Shown: positions 46,287 to 57,253, numbered from the stretch's first letter. The stretch: DNA of 64,000 nucleotides from Pseudovirgaria hyperparasitica (GCF_010093815.1 NW_022985555.1:742186-806185); one strand, 5' to 3'. The notes: generated from the sequence alone by a model not told the origin. Numbers and translations are program-made.

Positions 46287-48086
46287 TTACCGAATGGTCA
46301 TCTGCTTCACCATGCTGGCCTTTGAAGATGCACCAGCGTCCCGGGATGTGGTAGCGGCGCCAGGCTTCTTCTCAAAGATCTTCCAGAATTTGAGCGACTC
46401 ATCTGCGGCCGCAGTTGCAAGCATCTGACCGTCTGGGCTCAGGCATGAGTGGAGGACTCTGCTTTCGTGGGCGGGAATTTCGACGTTCTTGACGAGACTG
46501 GGCCAGCTCCAGATGCTAAGGCTGTTATCGGGAAAGCCACCGCTGCTGACAATTTCTTTGTATCCAGTGCTCCATCTTAGGCTGGTAACTTGCGAGCCAG
46601 TATCAATAGAGTTTGTGCGAGCACCAGTAGTCGTGTTCCAGAAGTGAATGTGTCGGTCGTGGGCACCGCCTCCTGTTGCCAGAAGGTTTGATTGCCAGGG
46701 GCACCATGCAAGAGCCTTGACAGCCGCGCGATGGTTGGTTTTGGTGAACTTGGGGGCAGAGAGCGATCGAGCGTCCCAAATGCTGACAAGGTTGTCGTTG
46801 GCACCAGTAGCCAGTTGGGAGCCGTCCGAGCGCCACTCGAGACCACAGACCTCTCCGGTGTGTGACACAAGTTCAGCAACCTTGTGCTGGGCGATGCGAA
46901 CATCGTGATTGTAGACGAGTCCTGAACGTGCACCAGTGGAAAGGATGTGTTTGTTCCATCCCATGACACCAACGCGTGTGTCATGGCCGTACATGCTTCT
47001 CAATTTAGTGCCTTCTTCGACATCCCAAATCTGAACTTCACCCGATCCGAGGCCGACACCAACGTAAGCACCGTCACCGCTCCATTTCACGGACGAGATG
47101 TATGTATCAGCGTTGCATTCTAGAAGAGGAACAACAGATCCAGAGTCAGCCGACCAGACGTACACATTGCGCTCCAGGCCAATGGCAACTTGGTTGCCCG
47201 AAGACCAGTCTAAAAGATTGAGGTAGTAGTCGTCAACAAGACCTGGTGCATCAAGTACACGCTCCGGTGCAGTTGCCACTCGGCGTCTAAATTGGGCTGA
47301 TACGCCAGCCGCAGGCTTGAGAGGTCTGTTATACTGTGATCGCAAGTCGATGGGCTTGGAAGACTCTGGAGGTGCTGGCTTGAAAGCCAGAATGCGAGTG
47401 TTGAGGCTCACACCACAGGCTGAGGCTATCGATGACTGGTATGCCACAGTATCTGGGCCGGGCTTGACATACGACTTCTCGTCCTCATCGTCTCCCAGGC
47501 TGAGGCCCTCGAGTGACAGTGTAGCAGCTTCTTCAGCACCACGTCCGACATCAAAAGCACTAGCAGCGCTGGCGAGGACTGAAGAACCCTCAGCGTTGGA
47601 ACTGGATTTTGGTCTCGATTGCTGGTCGGTCTCCAGCTTTCCGGTACCAACGTTGCAGATAGCCTCACTCGCCGTCCGGTTAGGGATGAATCTATCAGCA
47701 GCGTTGTATGCAATGCGGGTGGTTGTCTTTCCACTTCGAGCACGAGCAAGAACCTCTCTCTTCTTGGATGGTGTTTGCTTCGAGGTGGCAGCAGATGTGC
47801 CTGTTAATGTCCAATCGGAGACCCCTAATTCCAGCCGGCGCGGTGAGTTTGCCTGACGAGCAATGTTTGACTTGGGAGAGTCGCGCGTCTGCTTCGAAAC
47901 CGAGCGTTGGAATCGTGACATCAGGTTGTTGTTACCGTGAATTGAACCTTCTTGTGCATCTACATCGCGAACTTGGCGGCTTGGTGTGCGAGGTGACGGG
48001 GTGAGAGGCATCCGACCGCCAGCGGTACGGGTGGAAAAGATGCCATTTCGGTTCTTTATAGGAGTGAGCACGGCCGGACTAGCCAT
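46287..48086 (-). CDS. CDC20: Cdc20/Slp1, anaphase-promoting complex activator
   Basis: Intronless, 599 residues. The C-box is DRFIPNR (131-137), which docks on the APC/C. RILAFKPAPPESSKP precedes seven WD40 repeats (starting near LNLLDWSSGNQVAIGL, with SVKWSGDGAYVGVGLGSG, IWDVEEG and GGGAHDRHIHFWN among them), and the protein ends in Met-Thr-Ile-Arg, the IR tail that binds APC/C TPR subunits. The block YQSSIASACGVSLNTRIL favours Cdc20/Slp1 over Cdh1. Cdc20 delivers securin and cyclin B to the APC/C at metaphase and is the target of the Mad2 checkpoint. RRLEL (83-87) is a possible D-box. It is divergent from the Kelch-BTB gene. Confidence 0.93.
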   Translation of the reverse strand: MASPAVLTPIKNRNGIFSTRTAGGRMPLTPSPRTPSRQVRDVDAQEGSIHGNNNLMSRFQRSVSKQTRDSPKSNIARQANSPRRLELGVSDWTLTGTSAATSKQTPSKKREVLARARSGKTTTRIAYNAADRFIPNRTASEAICNVGTGKLETDQQSRPKSSSNAEGSSVLASAASAFDVGRGAEEAATLSLEGLSLGDDEDEKSYVKPGPDTVAYQSSIASACGVSLNTRILAFKPAPPESSKPIDLRSQYNRPLKPAAGVSAQFRRRVATAPERVLDAPGLVDDYYLNLLDWSSGNQVAIGLERNVYVWSADSGSVVPLLECNADTYISSVKWSGDGAYVGVGLGSGEVQIWDVEEGTKLRSMYGHDTRVGVMGWNKHILSTGARSGLVYNHDVRIAQHKVAELVSHTGEVCGLEWRSDGSQLATGANDNLVSIWDARSLSAPKFTKTNHRAAVKALAWCPWQSNLLATGGGAHDRHIHFWNTTTGARTNSIDTGSQVTSLRWSTGYKEIVSSGGFPDNSLSIWSWPSLVKNVEIPAHESRVLHSCLSPDGQMLATAAADESLKFWKIFEKKPGAATTSRDAGASSKASMVKQMTIR

Positions 48087-48656
48087 GTGTGCGGTGGAAT
48101 CTGTTGGAGTGATTAAAATCAGGCTCTCGAATATGTAGATGCTCGGATTTACAAGTATGATTTTCTTCTTTGCTCTATGTGTTATTGATTAGTATCTTTT
48201 CGCTTGTTAACCAATGTAGTTGTTAAACTTGTAAGGTTGTAGTGATTTGATGAGGTTATGAGCGGTAGAATGGATGATAAGAGGTATGGTTTGTGGGTTG
48301 GGAGTATGGTAAAGGAAAGAAGAAAAAAGTCGGCTTCGCAGCCTACTTTAAGGTGATGTTGATTCGTGCACGGTTGTTGTTGTTGCTACAGCGATATGAG
48401 AGTGGGTGCATCCGGAGCCCGACCTGGGCCTAGCTTTCCGGTAACGCATCAAATTCGGTCGTTTCTCGGCAGATATCAGCCCTACCCAGCTCTACACCAC
48501 CTCGTAACACTTCCTCGAACAGTGTGAAATCTGACTTCAAGTGAGCGAGCAACCGACATCCACGCGAAGAGTCTAATGTTATAAGCACTTTATCTTGTGC
48601 TCTACATGGCCCCCTCATCGTCCTCGCTCGATAGCGTATACCCTCAGTAGTTTTCA
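48087..48656. promoter_or_regulatory. Shared divergent promoter, CDC20 / Kelch-BTB gene
   Basis: About 570 bp lie between two divergent start codons, so both promoters must lie here. Positional inference; no specific operator was identified. Confidence 0.5.
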
Positions 48657-50979
48657 ATGGATCGTCCACCCACTTCCATCTCTCCATATCCCGCTTCCTC
48701 TGCCACTACGGCCCCCCACCCCCAAGCCCTTTTGGCCTCCCCATCGTCCGCATCGGCGCAGCCCAATACTTCAAATCTCATGTCTATCAGTCCTTCCAGA
48801 GCTCGCAAATCCAGCGATGACACATATCGACCGAAAATCATAACGACAGTTGGTGCTAAACCGGCGTGCCTGGTCAATGCATCCGTGACATACGTTGGTA
48901 ACGACCAGATCTATGCCTTCGGAGGGTTCGACCAGTACACAGACGAAGGTACGAATCTCCCATCACTTCATTTCTGGGACCCGCTCACATGAGGACAGTT
49001 TATAACCACGTCCTCCGCCTAAATCTCGTAACGCGACAATGGAATCTGGTCGATAATTATGGAGATATACCTGGGGTGAGAATGGGTATGGCCACTTATG
49101 AAGATGTATGATCATAAATCTAATTTTCGTAACAGGTCATACAACCACATTATGGAAAGGCGACAAACTGCTTGTGTTCGGCGGCGAGAATGAGCATCGG
49201 TCGTACTTGTTCGATGTCATCATTTTCAACTTGAAGACCGCAACATGGCAGCAACCCGAGTTGAATGGGCCTGCTCCGAAAGGACGAGCTCGCCACTCTG
49301 CTGTCATATATGATGACAAGCTTTTCATAACTGGAGGAATGGCTGGTGAGGAGACTTCGCACGTACTTGATGATATCTGCTATCTTGACCTGAAGACATG
49401 GACTTGGTCAAAGTCCTACAGGTTCGTATCGCGCTATGATCACAGTTCGTGGATCTATAACGGTCGTATCTGGGTGTACGGCGGTATAGGTGAAGATATG
49501 GAACGCACTAGTGAGATCTGGTGGCTAGATCTCGAAGGTACTCCGGCTTACGAAGGTCCACTGAGCTACGGCACGGGTAATAGGTGGATGCTTAGTCCGA
49601 GAGCTCAACGGCATCGGTTCAGCCAAGGCTTGCTTCAGTCTGCTAGTAGCACCACTGGTTACGCAGCAAACTCAAGTAGTGTACAGACTTCAGCTGCTCA
49701 GGTACCCTCGAGGAACTCGACCGTGGCGCCAGGAACCATTTCTTCCCTTCGATTTGTCTCAAGTCCGCATCTCCCAGCGCAGAATGTAGGCACTCATTTC
49801 CATGTTTTTTCGTCCGGCTCTCTCCTGGACTTCGCCACCCCGGCCAGCTTCGTGTCTTCGTATGAGACCAGTCTATCCTCCTTGGACCTTGATACGATGC
49901 GTTGGCAAAAGCTAGCCGATGGCAAAGACCTCTTCAGTCCCAATTATCGCTGGCAATATTGCACCATGAACGAGGATGGCACCCAGGCGTGGTTACTTGG
50001 TTGCCCCACTGACGCCAACACCACTGTTGAAGGTGCAGGAGAGTATCTGAGTGATGTACTTTCTGTTGATCTACGCAAGCTTGGCCTACTCGGAAACAAC
50101 CTGACCATGGAGTCTCGCCTAGATAATCCTAGGATGTCCATTTCTTCGGACTCCAACATTAGATCACATCTGTCGGGCATTGGCGCTGACTTCGCGCGTG
50201 CTTTTGACCAACCGCCCGAGAATGGGTCCTCTGGGGCAGACTTCGTCGTAACTGCAGAACGAGACGACGACTTTGCTGACGATATAACTATGGATGGAGA
50301 TGCGCACAATATCGTGGTTGCTAATCCGTCTAAGCCCATTCATGTCCATCGTTTGATTCTGACTACTCGCTGGCCACATTTCGCGAGACTGTATGCATCC
50401 GGAATGCTCGAATACCAGAACAAAAAGCTACATCTTCCAGAGCCTTATTCCGCTGTTCGCTCCTTCCTCTACTATCTATACACGGATAGTATTGCCACCC
50501 CGCCACCGACACCAGCGAATCCTCAACCTTCGCCTACGCTTGCGGATGTAGCCGGCATGTTAGTCATGTCAAATATCTACGATATGCCAAGACTCAGGCT
50601 GCTTTGCGTAAATCGCTTGGGGAAAGAGTTGGACGTTGAGCACGCGGCGATTATCTGGGAACGTGCTGGAACGGCAAATGAAGAGTGGCTCAGACAACGT
50701 GCTGCGACCTTCTGCATGCTGCACTGGGGAAGGGTAGTACGTACCGAAGGCTTCCGGACCCTAGGTCGCAAAAGCCTGATGGAGCTCTGCGAGGAAACTG
50801 CTGATGCTGAAGGGCGAGTCGTCGGCGGTGATGAGCTGGAAGCTGTTGGGGGATTCGGTGCCAGATTCGGAAGTGAGGGTGGCCATTCACGAAAGCGAAG
50901 CAGCGTTGCCGGCGCCCTAACTGGGGATGAAGCAGATGGTGAGGAAGATGGTGAGGACGAAGGTATGGATGTTAATTGA
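48657..50979 (+). CDS. Kelch-repeat and BTB protein (Ral2-like)
   Basis: Three exons, 48657-48948, 48999-49085 and 49136-50979, with two 50 bp introns, encode 740 residues. After a disordered Ser/Pro leader, Kelch blades follow (NDQIYAFGGFD, RMGHTTTLW ... KLLVFGGENEH, KLFITGGMAG, RIWVYGGIGED). A BTB/POZ-like segment comes later (VHRLILTTRWPHFARLY; LHLPEPYSAVRSFLYYLYTD), then a BACK-like helical part and an acidic tail. The order matches the Kelch-BTB family that includes S. pombe Ral2, needed for Ras1 signalling, and animal LZTR1; the Ral2 link is a suggestion from architecture only. A Cul3-adaptor role is the other option. Confidence 0.82.
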
Positions 50980-51425
50980 ACTGGCCAACCTGGTCAATCG
51001 GTGGATTTTTGTATTCATCACCTTACCCCTTTTCACGACTTATTTTATGAGATCATAGATGGTCAATAGCGCGGCGCCTTGGTGGGTTTATGGACAGTTT
51101 GCTTGTCTTGATTGTAAACGGTCAGAATGGGATTTGGGCTGGACCTGGAGGGTGATCGACTAAAATCGAAGCACAAACATGTATACCCAAGAACTGAAAA
51201 CTTAAACGAATTATGAACAATCGTGGCTTGTCATTGACACCTACGTCCACAGCTCAGTTGAACACTTCAAGGGCTGTACCAACCGCCAAGACATGTCGTC
51301 ATTAGTAGCGACAGGAAGCTTTGACATTCAGGTGCTGAGCGAAAGAGCTTCAACCTCGCCCAAATTATTCTTGTCTCCATAACCGCATCACAACGCTTCC
51401 ATTGTCATTCTCTATTCTTTTCACA
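50980..51425. other. Intergenic; MCR1 promoter
   Basis: 3' flank of the Kelch-BTB gene and promoter of MCR1. The last 60 bp are pyrimidine-rich. No other feature. Confidence 0.5.
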
Positions 51426-52586
51426 ATGCTCGCAAGACAGATGTTCCGCCCTATACGGACACTACAGAGTGTAAGTTTAGCGATAAGTGCGCGCACCTCC
51501 ACAGGATAGCTGATGCCTCATATCAGCACGTCCGCCGATACGCGACAGAGCCACCAGCCAGAGGTGGGCCGAGCCCTCTTATGTATGCCGGTATAGCTGC
51601 TGTGGGCGGTGCTGGTGCTTGGTACTACCTTACTGGTAATGCGAAAGAGCAGGTCGCGTCAAAGGTCGACGCTGCGAAAAGTCTTGCGGGCGCCGAATCC
51701 AAGAAAACATTTACAGGTGGCGATCAGGGCTTTATCTCTCTGAAGCTCGAATCAGTCGAAAATGTCAACCACAATACCAAGAAATTTCGGTTTCATCTAC
51801 CAGAAGATGATGCCGTCTCAGGCCTCCATGTCGCTTGTCAGTAACTTTAAACCCTATTACTTGGTCGCACTTGACTGATGATCTTCCAGCTGCGCTCCTC
51901 ACCAAGTACAAAGGTCCAGATATGGAAAAGCCGGTTCTTCGACCTTACACCCCGGTGAGCGATGAAGGTCAGTTCTTGTTCAGTCGCAAACCCCAGCATC
52001 TAACATTGGATCAGACCAGAAGGGATACCTCGATCTTCTCGTCAAGAAATACCCAAACGGTCCTATGTCCGAACATATGCACGATATGGAGCCAGGTCAG
52101 CGACTAGACTTCAAGGGACCTCTGCCAAAGTACCCATGGTCGGTTAACAAACACGAGCATATCGTCCTTATCGCGGGAGGGACCGGCATCACGCCAATGT
52201 ACCAGCTCGTAAGAGCCATTTTTAATAATCCTGAAGATAAGACTAGGGTCTCGTTGATATTTGGCAACATTTCTGAGGAGGACATTCTTCTGAAGAAAGA
52301 ATTCGAGCAGCTTGAAAATCAATACCCACGTCGGTTCCGTGGATTTTATGTCCTTGACAAGCCTTCAGAGAATTGGCAGGGCGGCAAGGGCTTCATCACT
52401 AAAGAACTTGTCAAGACTGTCGCACCTGAACCGAAAGAGGGCGACAAGGTCAAGGTCTTCGTTTGCGGTCCGCCAGGTCTTTACAAAGCGCTTAGTGGTA
52501 CTAAGAAGAGCCCATCAGACCAGGGAGAGCTTGACGGAGTCCTCAAGGAACTTGGGTACAGCAAAGATCAGGTATACAAGTTTTAG
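51426..52586 (+). CDS. MCR1: Mitochondrial NADH-cytochrome b5 reductase
   Basis: Four exons, 51426-51470, 51527-51836, 51890-51967 and 52015-52586, with introns of 56, 53 and 47 bp, encode 334 residues. A basic presequence ([15 protein letters not shown]) and one membrane anchor ([18 protein letters not shown]) precede the FAD domain (RPYTPVSDE) and the NADH domain ([25 protein letters not shown]). In yeast Mcr1 sits in the outer membrane and intermembrane space and passes NADH electrons to cytochrome b5, with roles in ergosterol synthesis and antioxidant recycling. Introns 2 and 3 both use a GTCAGT donor, off the usual GTRNGT; both are needed to keep [11 protein letters not shown] and SDEDQKGYLD in frame. 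Confidence 0.93.
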
Positions 52587-53109
52587 AATAAATTGAATGT
52601 ACAAGCTTAAGATGCCAAAGCTGTCTGCCTACGTTATGGCATAATGCATCGACACGTGGACTTCGAATTTGCAAGAGGCTCGAATCATTGGTATACCATT
52701 AGTCATAGTTGTATTGAGGGGTATCTAGAGACTTCCGTGAGACTAGGACAGCGAATGAGAGCTTTCAAGGGTAGAATTAAGCTCGTTAAGAGGAACATGA
52801 AAGGCGCAAGTCTATTGACTCTGTAATGTTCCATGGATACACAGCATGATATGCTGTTACAGCAAGCGGGTCATTAGGAAGAGTCTGAGAGGGAAGTTCT
52901 TCCACTGTGATAGGCTAGTGATAAGATCCTTTGCCTCTTACCTGCATGTAAGTAATAAAGACTTGATCGTCTGACCCAGCCTGACGAATCTGCAGGTCAA
53001 GCTGACTGGTCAAGGCTTTATATATACCGTTATCAGCCGTCTCGATGGGCTGTGCAAAGGAGTTTCTGACACCAGTGACAGGACACTTCGCACTACTCAT
53101 CCATTACAG
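52587..53109. other. Intergenic; possible minus-strand small ORF
   Basis: Only weak coding signals. A minus-strand frame from an ATG at 53100 encodes ~53 residues before a GTAAGA donor-like site. Its ATG lies 9 bp from the plus-strand micro-gene start, so the two cannot easily both be genes; see findings. Confidence 0.4.
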
Positions 53110-53427
53110 ATGGCACAAGTTTACCTGAAAGCTGTACGAAGGTACATCGATGGGGCAAGGTTGAAAGCTCTCCTGGACGAGAGATTTCCGAAGAAAGACT
53201 ATTCCATCAAGGTACGTAAGCTGAACCGCCGGGCCGGTGTACCGTCCTTTGAACAAGAACTATCTGACTAATATTGTAGATGCGGAACGGCAAGGTCATA
53301 ATCAACACTCCGGAGGAAGTCACAGATGTAGGCACTCTCATGAAGGTCTAGTCACCACCGAGCTAAACGATCATGCCAGGAAGAAATCGATCGGTTTGCA
53401 CGAACGGATCCAACTACGTCCAACTGA
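53110..53427 (+). CDS. Micro-gene A, 65-residue protein of unknown family
   Basis: Three exons, 53110-53211, 53280-53327 and 53380-53427; the introns are 68 and 52 bp with donors GTACGT and GTAGGC, both phase 0. The product has 65 residues: a basic start (YLKAVRRYIDGARLKALLDE), then FPKKDYSIKMRNGKVIINTP, then EEVTDEEIDRFARTDPTTSN. The pattern suggests strand, helix, two strands (hairpin) and helix. I do not recognise the family. The model is supported by its neighbour (micro-gene B), which has the same motif order and the same two intron positions. There is no signal peptide or membrane segment. It starts an accessory-looking island with the CorA-like and kinase genes. Confidence 0.65.
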
Positions 53428-53706
53428 CAAAGAAGAAGAGAGAGGGATCACTGCGCCTCCATGTGTCCTTGCTTGATGGGCAAGAATTTGGCGCAAGCGC
53501 CACTGAAAGCTGTTGTATTGATCAAGGGGCCCCCACCCCTGTCCTGGCTGCATGATGCAGCTACTTGGCGCAGTGCCACGATGCGACAGTGTCCTCTTCC
53601 GCTCGGCCACAATCTTACACCAATTTGCTTGTTATAATCTACTTCTTCCCCAGTTGAGAAACGAACATTCTCGCCCCCATACTCCAAAATTTCAGCGTTG
53701 CCCGCC

Positions 53707-54014
53707 ATGTCTATTCAGCATCAACAGCACCAACAAACGATAGAGGCTCGTTATGTCGATCCACGGAAATTAATCACCTGTCTTGAAAGAAGGTACGAGA
53801 AGGACTTTCAAGTGAAGGTGTGCGATCTGGACCTTCCCACCTGAAAATCATTGTATTGACTTCACTAGCTGCGCATGAATCACTACAGGATATACGCTTC
53901 TCCAGACAAAGGGGTCCTCACCAATGTAGGTCAGTCTCTGGCGAGCCTACATGCCGGCAGCTCACAGAAAGGGTACAGGATGAGATCAGAGCGTGTTCAG
54001 CCTTGTACAGATAG
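53707..54014 (+). CDS. Micro-gene B, 67-residue paralogue of micro-gene A
   Basis: Three exons, 53707-53817, 53869-53925 and 53979-54014; the introns are 51 and 53 bp (GTGTGC...CTAG; GTAGGT...ACAG), both phase 0. The product has 67 residues: a Gln/His-rich start (MSIQHQQHQQTIEA), RYVDPRKLITCLERRYEKD, FQVKLRMNHYRIYASPDKG, and VLTNDEIRACSALYR. It aligns with micro-gene A at RY[IV]D, the following Leu-rich helix, the KD-aromatic, the [MI]K/VK intron 1 site, the T/S-P turn, and T[DN] at the intron 2 site followed by EI. It is 279 bp downstream of A in the same direction: a tandem duplication that has diverged strongly. Function unknown. Confidence 0.65.
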
Positions 54015-54615
54015 TTCCCAGGGAGTAGCAGAGGATTATTACTGCGCTAGAAATTACTTCGCGTCAATGCATATAGAGAAGGCGCGGTGAACACCCTTTT
54101 CAAGGTATAGTAACGGACATTAGTCTGGGAGCACTTCACATGAAATTTACCTGAAATGTTCCCAGACTAATGTCCTAGTACTATACTTTGTAAAAGACCC
54201 TTCTACTATACAGACTTCCATGGCATCAAAGTTCCAGACACAAGTTTCTGATGGGATCAAAGTTCAAGACACGAGTTTCATGAGTCCACTAACTGTCAGT
54301 ATCAGCTTTGCCAGATACTCAAATTTCCTTATATGTGTATTACTGTCCCGTACAACCTCAGTATCGATATGCCACGGAATCAGCCGGACGTACCTTTTCA
54401 TGGGCCCAATGTCGCTTCAAGGCTCACAGCTCTGTGACGTGTTGCTGTGCTGTTCGCTTATGCAGCTACTTTGGCTTGCATCTAATTGTAATTGGTGCAC
54501 ATCATGCCCCGCTCCAGATATCAGAGCACGGAATGGGAGGGAATGAAGTGTATGTCAAAACCTCAAGGAAAGGAGCATCCCACAGATACTACAACGGCTT
54601 CTGCACGTTCAAACA
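54015..54615. other. Intergenic, possibly with unresolved 5' exon(s)
   Basis: This stretch contains the 82 bp inverted repeat. Frames at 54220-54546 and 54308-54715 are open but resemble no family. An upstream exon of the CorA-like gene may lie here; I could not define one with good splice sites. Confidence 0.4.
54105..54186. repeat. 82 bp near-perfect inverted repeat (hairpin)
   Basis: The left arm is 54105-54130 and the right arm 54160-54186. Both share GTATAGTA and GGACATTAGTCTGGGA (in reverse complement on the right), broken only by AC against CTA. The loop is 29 nt. It could be a transcribed hairpin, a bidirectional terminator or the remains of a tiny MITE. No clear flanking duplication was seen. 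Confidence 0.8.
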
Positions 54616-56600
54616 ATGGAAACGCTCACTGGGTTCAGAAATGCTACGTTCCGTGAAACAATTGAAACGATGGCTGGTCGCATCTTTAATAGATCGAATG
54701 ATATGCAAGAGCTGACATACGTGGGGTTTGGAGGACACCTCGAATCAGGGCAAACAGTGTCCCCAAACTTGGAGAATATCCATGATATAAGCCAACTGGA
54801 GGACTTGAATAAGGTGAGTATGAGTCGATGTGGGCATACGCAGACAGAGAATGACCTCTACCTAGGATTGTCCTCGCACACGCCTATTCACCATTGGCCA
54901 GCACCGATCGTGGTCGAACTTGAACATCAGTCGAACGATGTTTGAAGCCTTCATACAATCACATGACGTGTTCAACCACATCTGGAGACTTATGATGGTC
55001 CTCGGAATCACGACTGAAAACAATGAACAGAGTTTTCCCGGATTCAAGTGGCAGCAGATGACTCAAGGATCATATGGTAAGTGGGACGTAGGCGAGGACG
55101 TCTGGTTAAGTCTAGCCACGCCCTGGTGTAGATTGACCACTAGAATCATCGCTAGACCGTATTCTGTAATCATTTTTCGCATTAGATGACTGATCGAGGG
55201 CAGAAATTGCATACATTGTTCGACGTGTAGAGTTCACGAATCGTCTTCAAGAACGTTCACCCTGGTCGATCAGACAGAGCGGGGTCTATCAGAACTTTCA
55301 GAATTGTAACTCTAGACTGATGAGTGGTATGACCGATGTACCAGTCTTAGGCCCCACTTTCGAATCGTTGTCCCTGGTCATTGCGCCCTCGAGTGCGACA
55401 AAGTTGATTCTTGCGAATATTGAAAACATGGTCTCTTTTATGGAGGAGATTGATTCGAATCCATGGAACTTACACATCGCTCTTGTCGAAGAAGGTCTCA
55501 GCAACTGGCCTGATTATATGGCCTGGATTGAAACAGAGCTACGTCAACTGGTATGTCACTCACATGGCCATGTCTGTCGATTGACTGGCATGAATCACTT
55601 CTAATCTAAAATATAGAATCTATGCTAATCCAATAAGCTTAACAAAGCAGTCCTGACGGATACTGGCTCTGTGTCTGACACTATGGTCGGAGAGAGTGCG
55701 TCGATAGCTCCCGGCATTGACATAAAAATCAGCTTCAATGATCGTCAAAAGCTACAGGATCTCGAGGACTACATCACGGACCTAAATGCAATGTTCTCTC
55801 TGTCTAGGAGGAACGTAATGGGACTTATGAAGGTCTGTGCAATATCTTGCAAAGCACACCAGCACATATCGATCGGCCTCTGTCAATGCGATGATAAGAT
55901 TGCAGCGATGGGCGAGCAAATCAGCCAGATTGATGCTCTATTGGAATGTACAGTGAACCTGCGCGAGCGAGCGAGGTCCGTCCGAAAGATGGTATGTAGC
56001 TCTCTACTCGAAAAATGACGAACGTTGTTGACTGTAAAAGCTCTCTGATTTGTTGAACTATGAGGATAACAAAGCTTTGGTGTTGCTGGCGGAGCAGTCT
56101 CATCTTGAGAGCCAGGCAATGCATGAACTAACAGTGAGTATCGAATGAGCCCTTACGTACCGGTGTAACCTCACAATGACGTAGAAAAAAAGTACAACAG
56201 ATGCAGCAGCCATGAAGGCTCTGACCGTCATAAGTCTCATATATCTGCCAACGACAATCGTAGCTGTAAGTCCACGAAAGATACCTTTCACTTCGGCACT
56301 AACAGTGATTCGAAGAATTTCTTTTCCACTGAATTTATCAAAACGAACGACAATGGTGGTATAGAAATATCAAGAAGCACTTGGCTTCTCGCTGCCATCT
56401 CTGTTCCTCTTACACTCTTCACTATCGCTCTGTGGATCTTGTGGCAGTATTGTACAAAGACCCCGGACCAATACCAACTTCCTTTGTACCATGGACCAGA
56501 TCGTGGCAGTGGAGATGGTAAGGTTGAACTACGCCGCAGGACCACAGAGCCGATCTTGAGCAAGGTGAGGAATTGGACGATGTCTCCCGAACCGACCTAA
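54616..56600 (+). CDS. CorA-like membrane protein (fungal type)
   Basis: Seven exons, 54616-54813, 54866-55076, 55204-55550, 55638-55991, 56041-56133, 56185-56265 and 56316-56600, join in phase to 522 residues. The N-terminal cytoplasmic part includes NISRTMFEAFIQSHDVFNHI and RSPWSIRQSGVYQ. A long coiled coil (QKLQDLEDYITDLNAM ... RERARSVRKM) leads to two membrane helices, ALTVISLIYLPTTIVANFF and TWLLAAISVPLTLFTIALW, the CorA/ZntB layout. The helix-1 end lacks the GMN signature of true Mg2+ channels, so ion transport is unproven. A 66 bp in-frame GTCTGT...GATAAG segment in exon 4 (Cys/His-rich when translated) could be an eighth intron. The start ATG has good context (ACAATGG), but upstream exons cannot be excluded. 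Confidence 0.75.
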
Positions 56601-57253
56601 CAACACCTTGAAAAGACGGAATGATGCCTGCTGGAGACAATGACAGACTTAGGTGCATGACAAGCTATACGATCTCGGCTAGACTGGTTTGCATGGATGT
56701 CCAGGACCTAGATATGAGTGGTTGAACCACCCCCTACTGCATCAATGCAAGCCCAGCACATCAGCAGCCCCCCATAGCCTTTCCCTCGTCTATAACCCCA
56801 CCTACTATTCATTACGAATGAGGGGCCGCACCTGACCCCCTCTCAATACAGGCTTGGACTGTCGGGCTCTATGCAGTTTGCCTGATACCCTTCTGAGGGA
56901 TCAAATCGAGTCATCAGTTCCAATCTCCACGTCTGCCTTGTCTTGACCGGTCGCGAGCTTGAATTTGGATTGGCTCCACTCCATGTTCCCTGCCACATCT
57001 ACCAATATAAGACAGAGAAAAAGCTGTTGCCTATCTCACGCACCACTGACTAGTCCTTCACTCCTTTACTCCCAGTTTATCTACAAGAGCCGCACCGTAC
57101 CGCGTATCGGTCACCAAACTCCTGTCTTTGAGTTGCACTGTCATATTCTTAGAGCTAGAATTGCTGTTGTCAACCTTAGACGATATAATTCGTCTCATAT
57201 TTCTATTCTCTTCCAACCATTGTGAATAAATAAGCCACTTGCCCTTACCGACA
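56601..57253. other. Intergenic; kinase promoter
   Basis: No supported gene or repeat between the CorA-like gene and the kinase gene. Confidence 0.5.
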
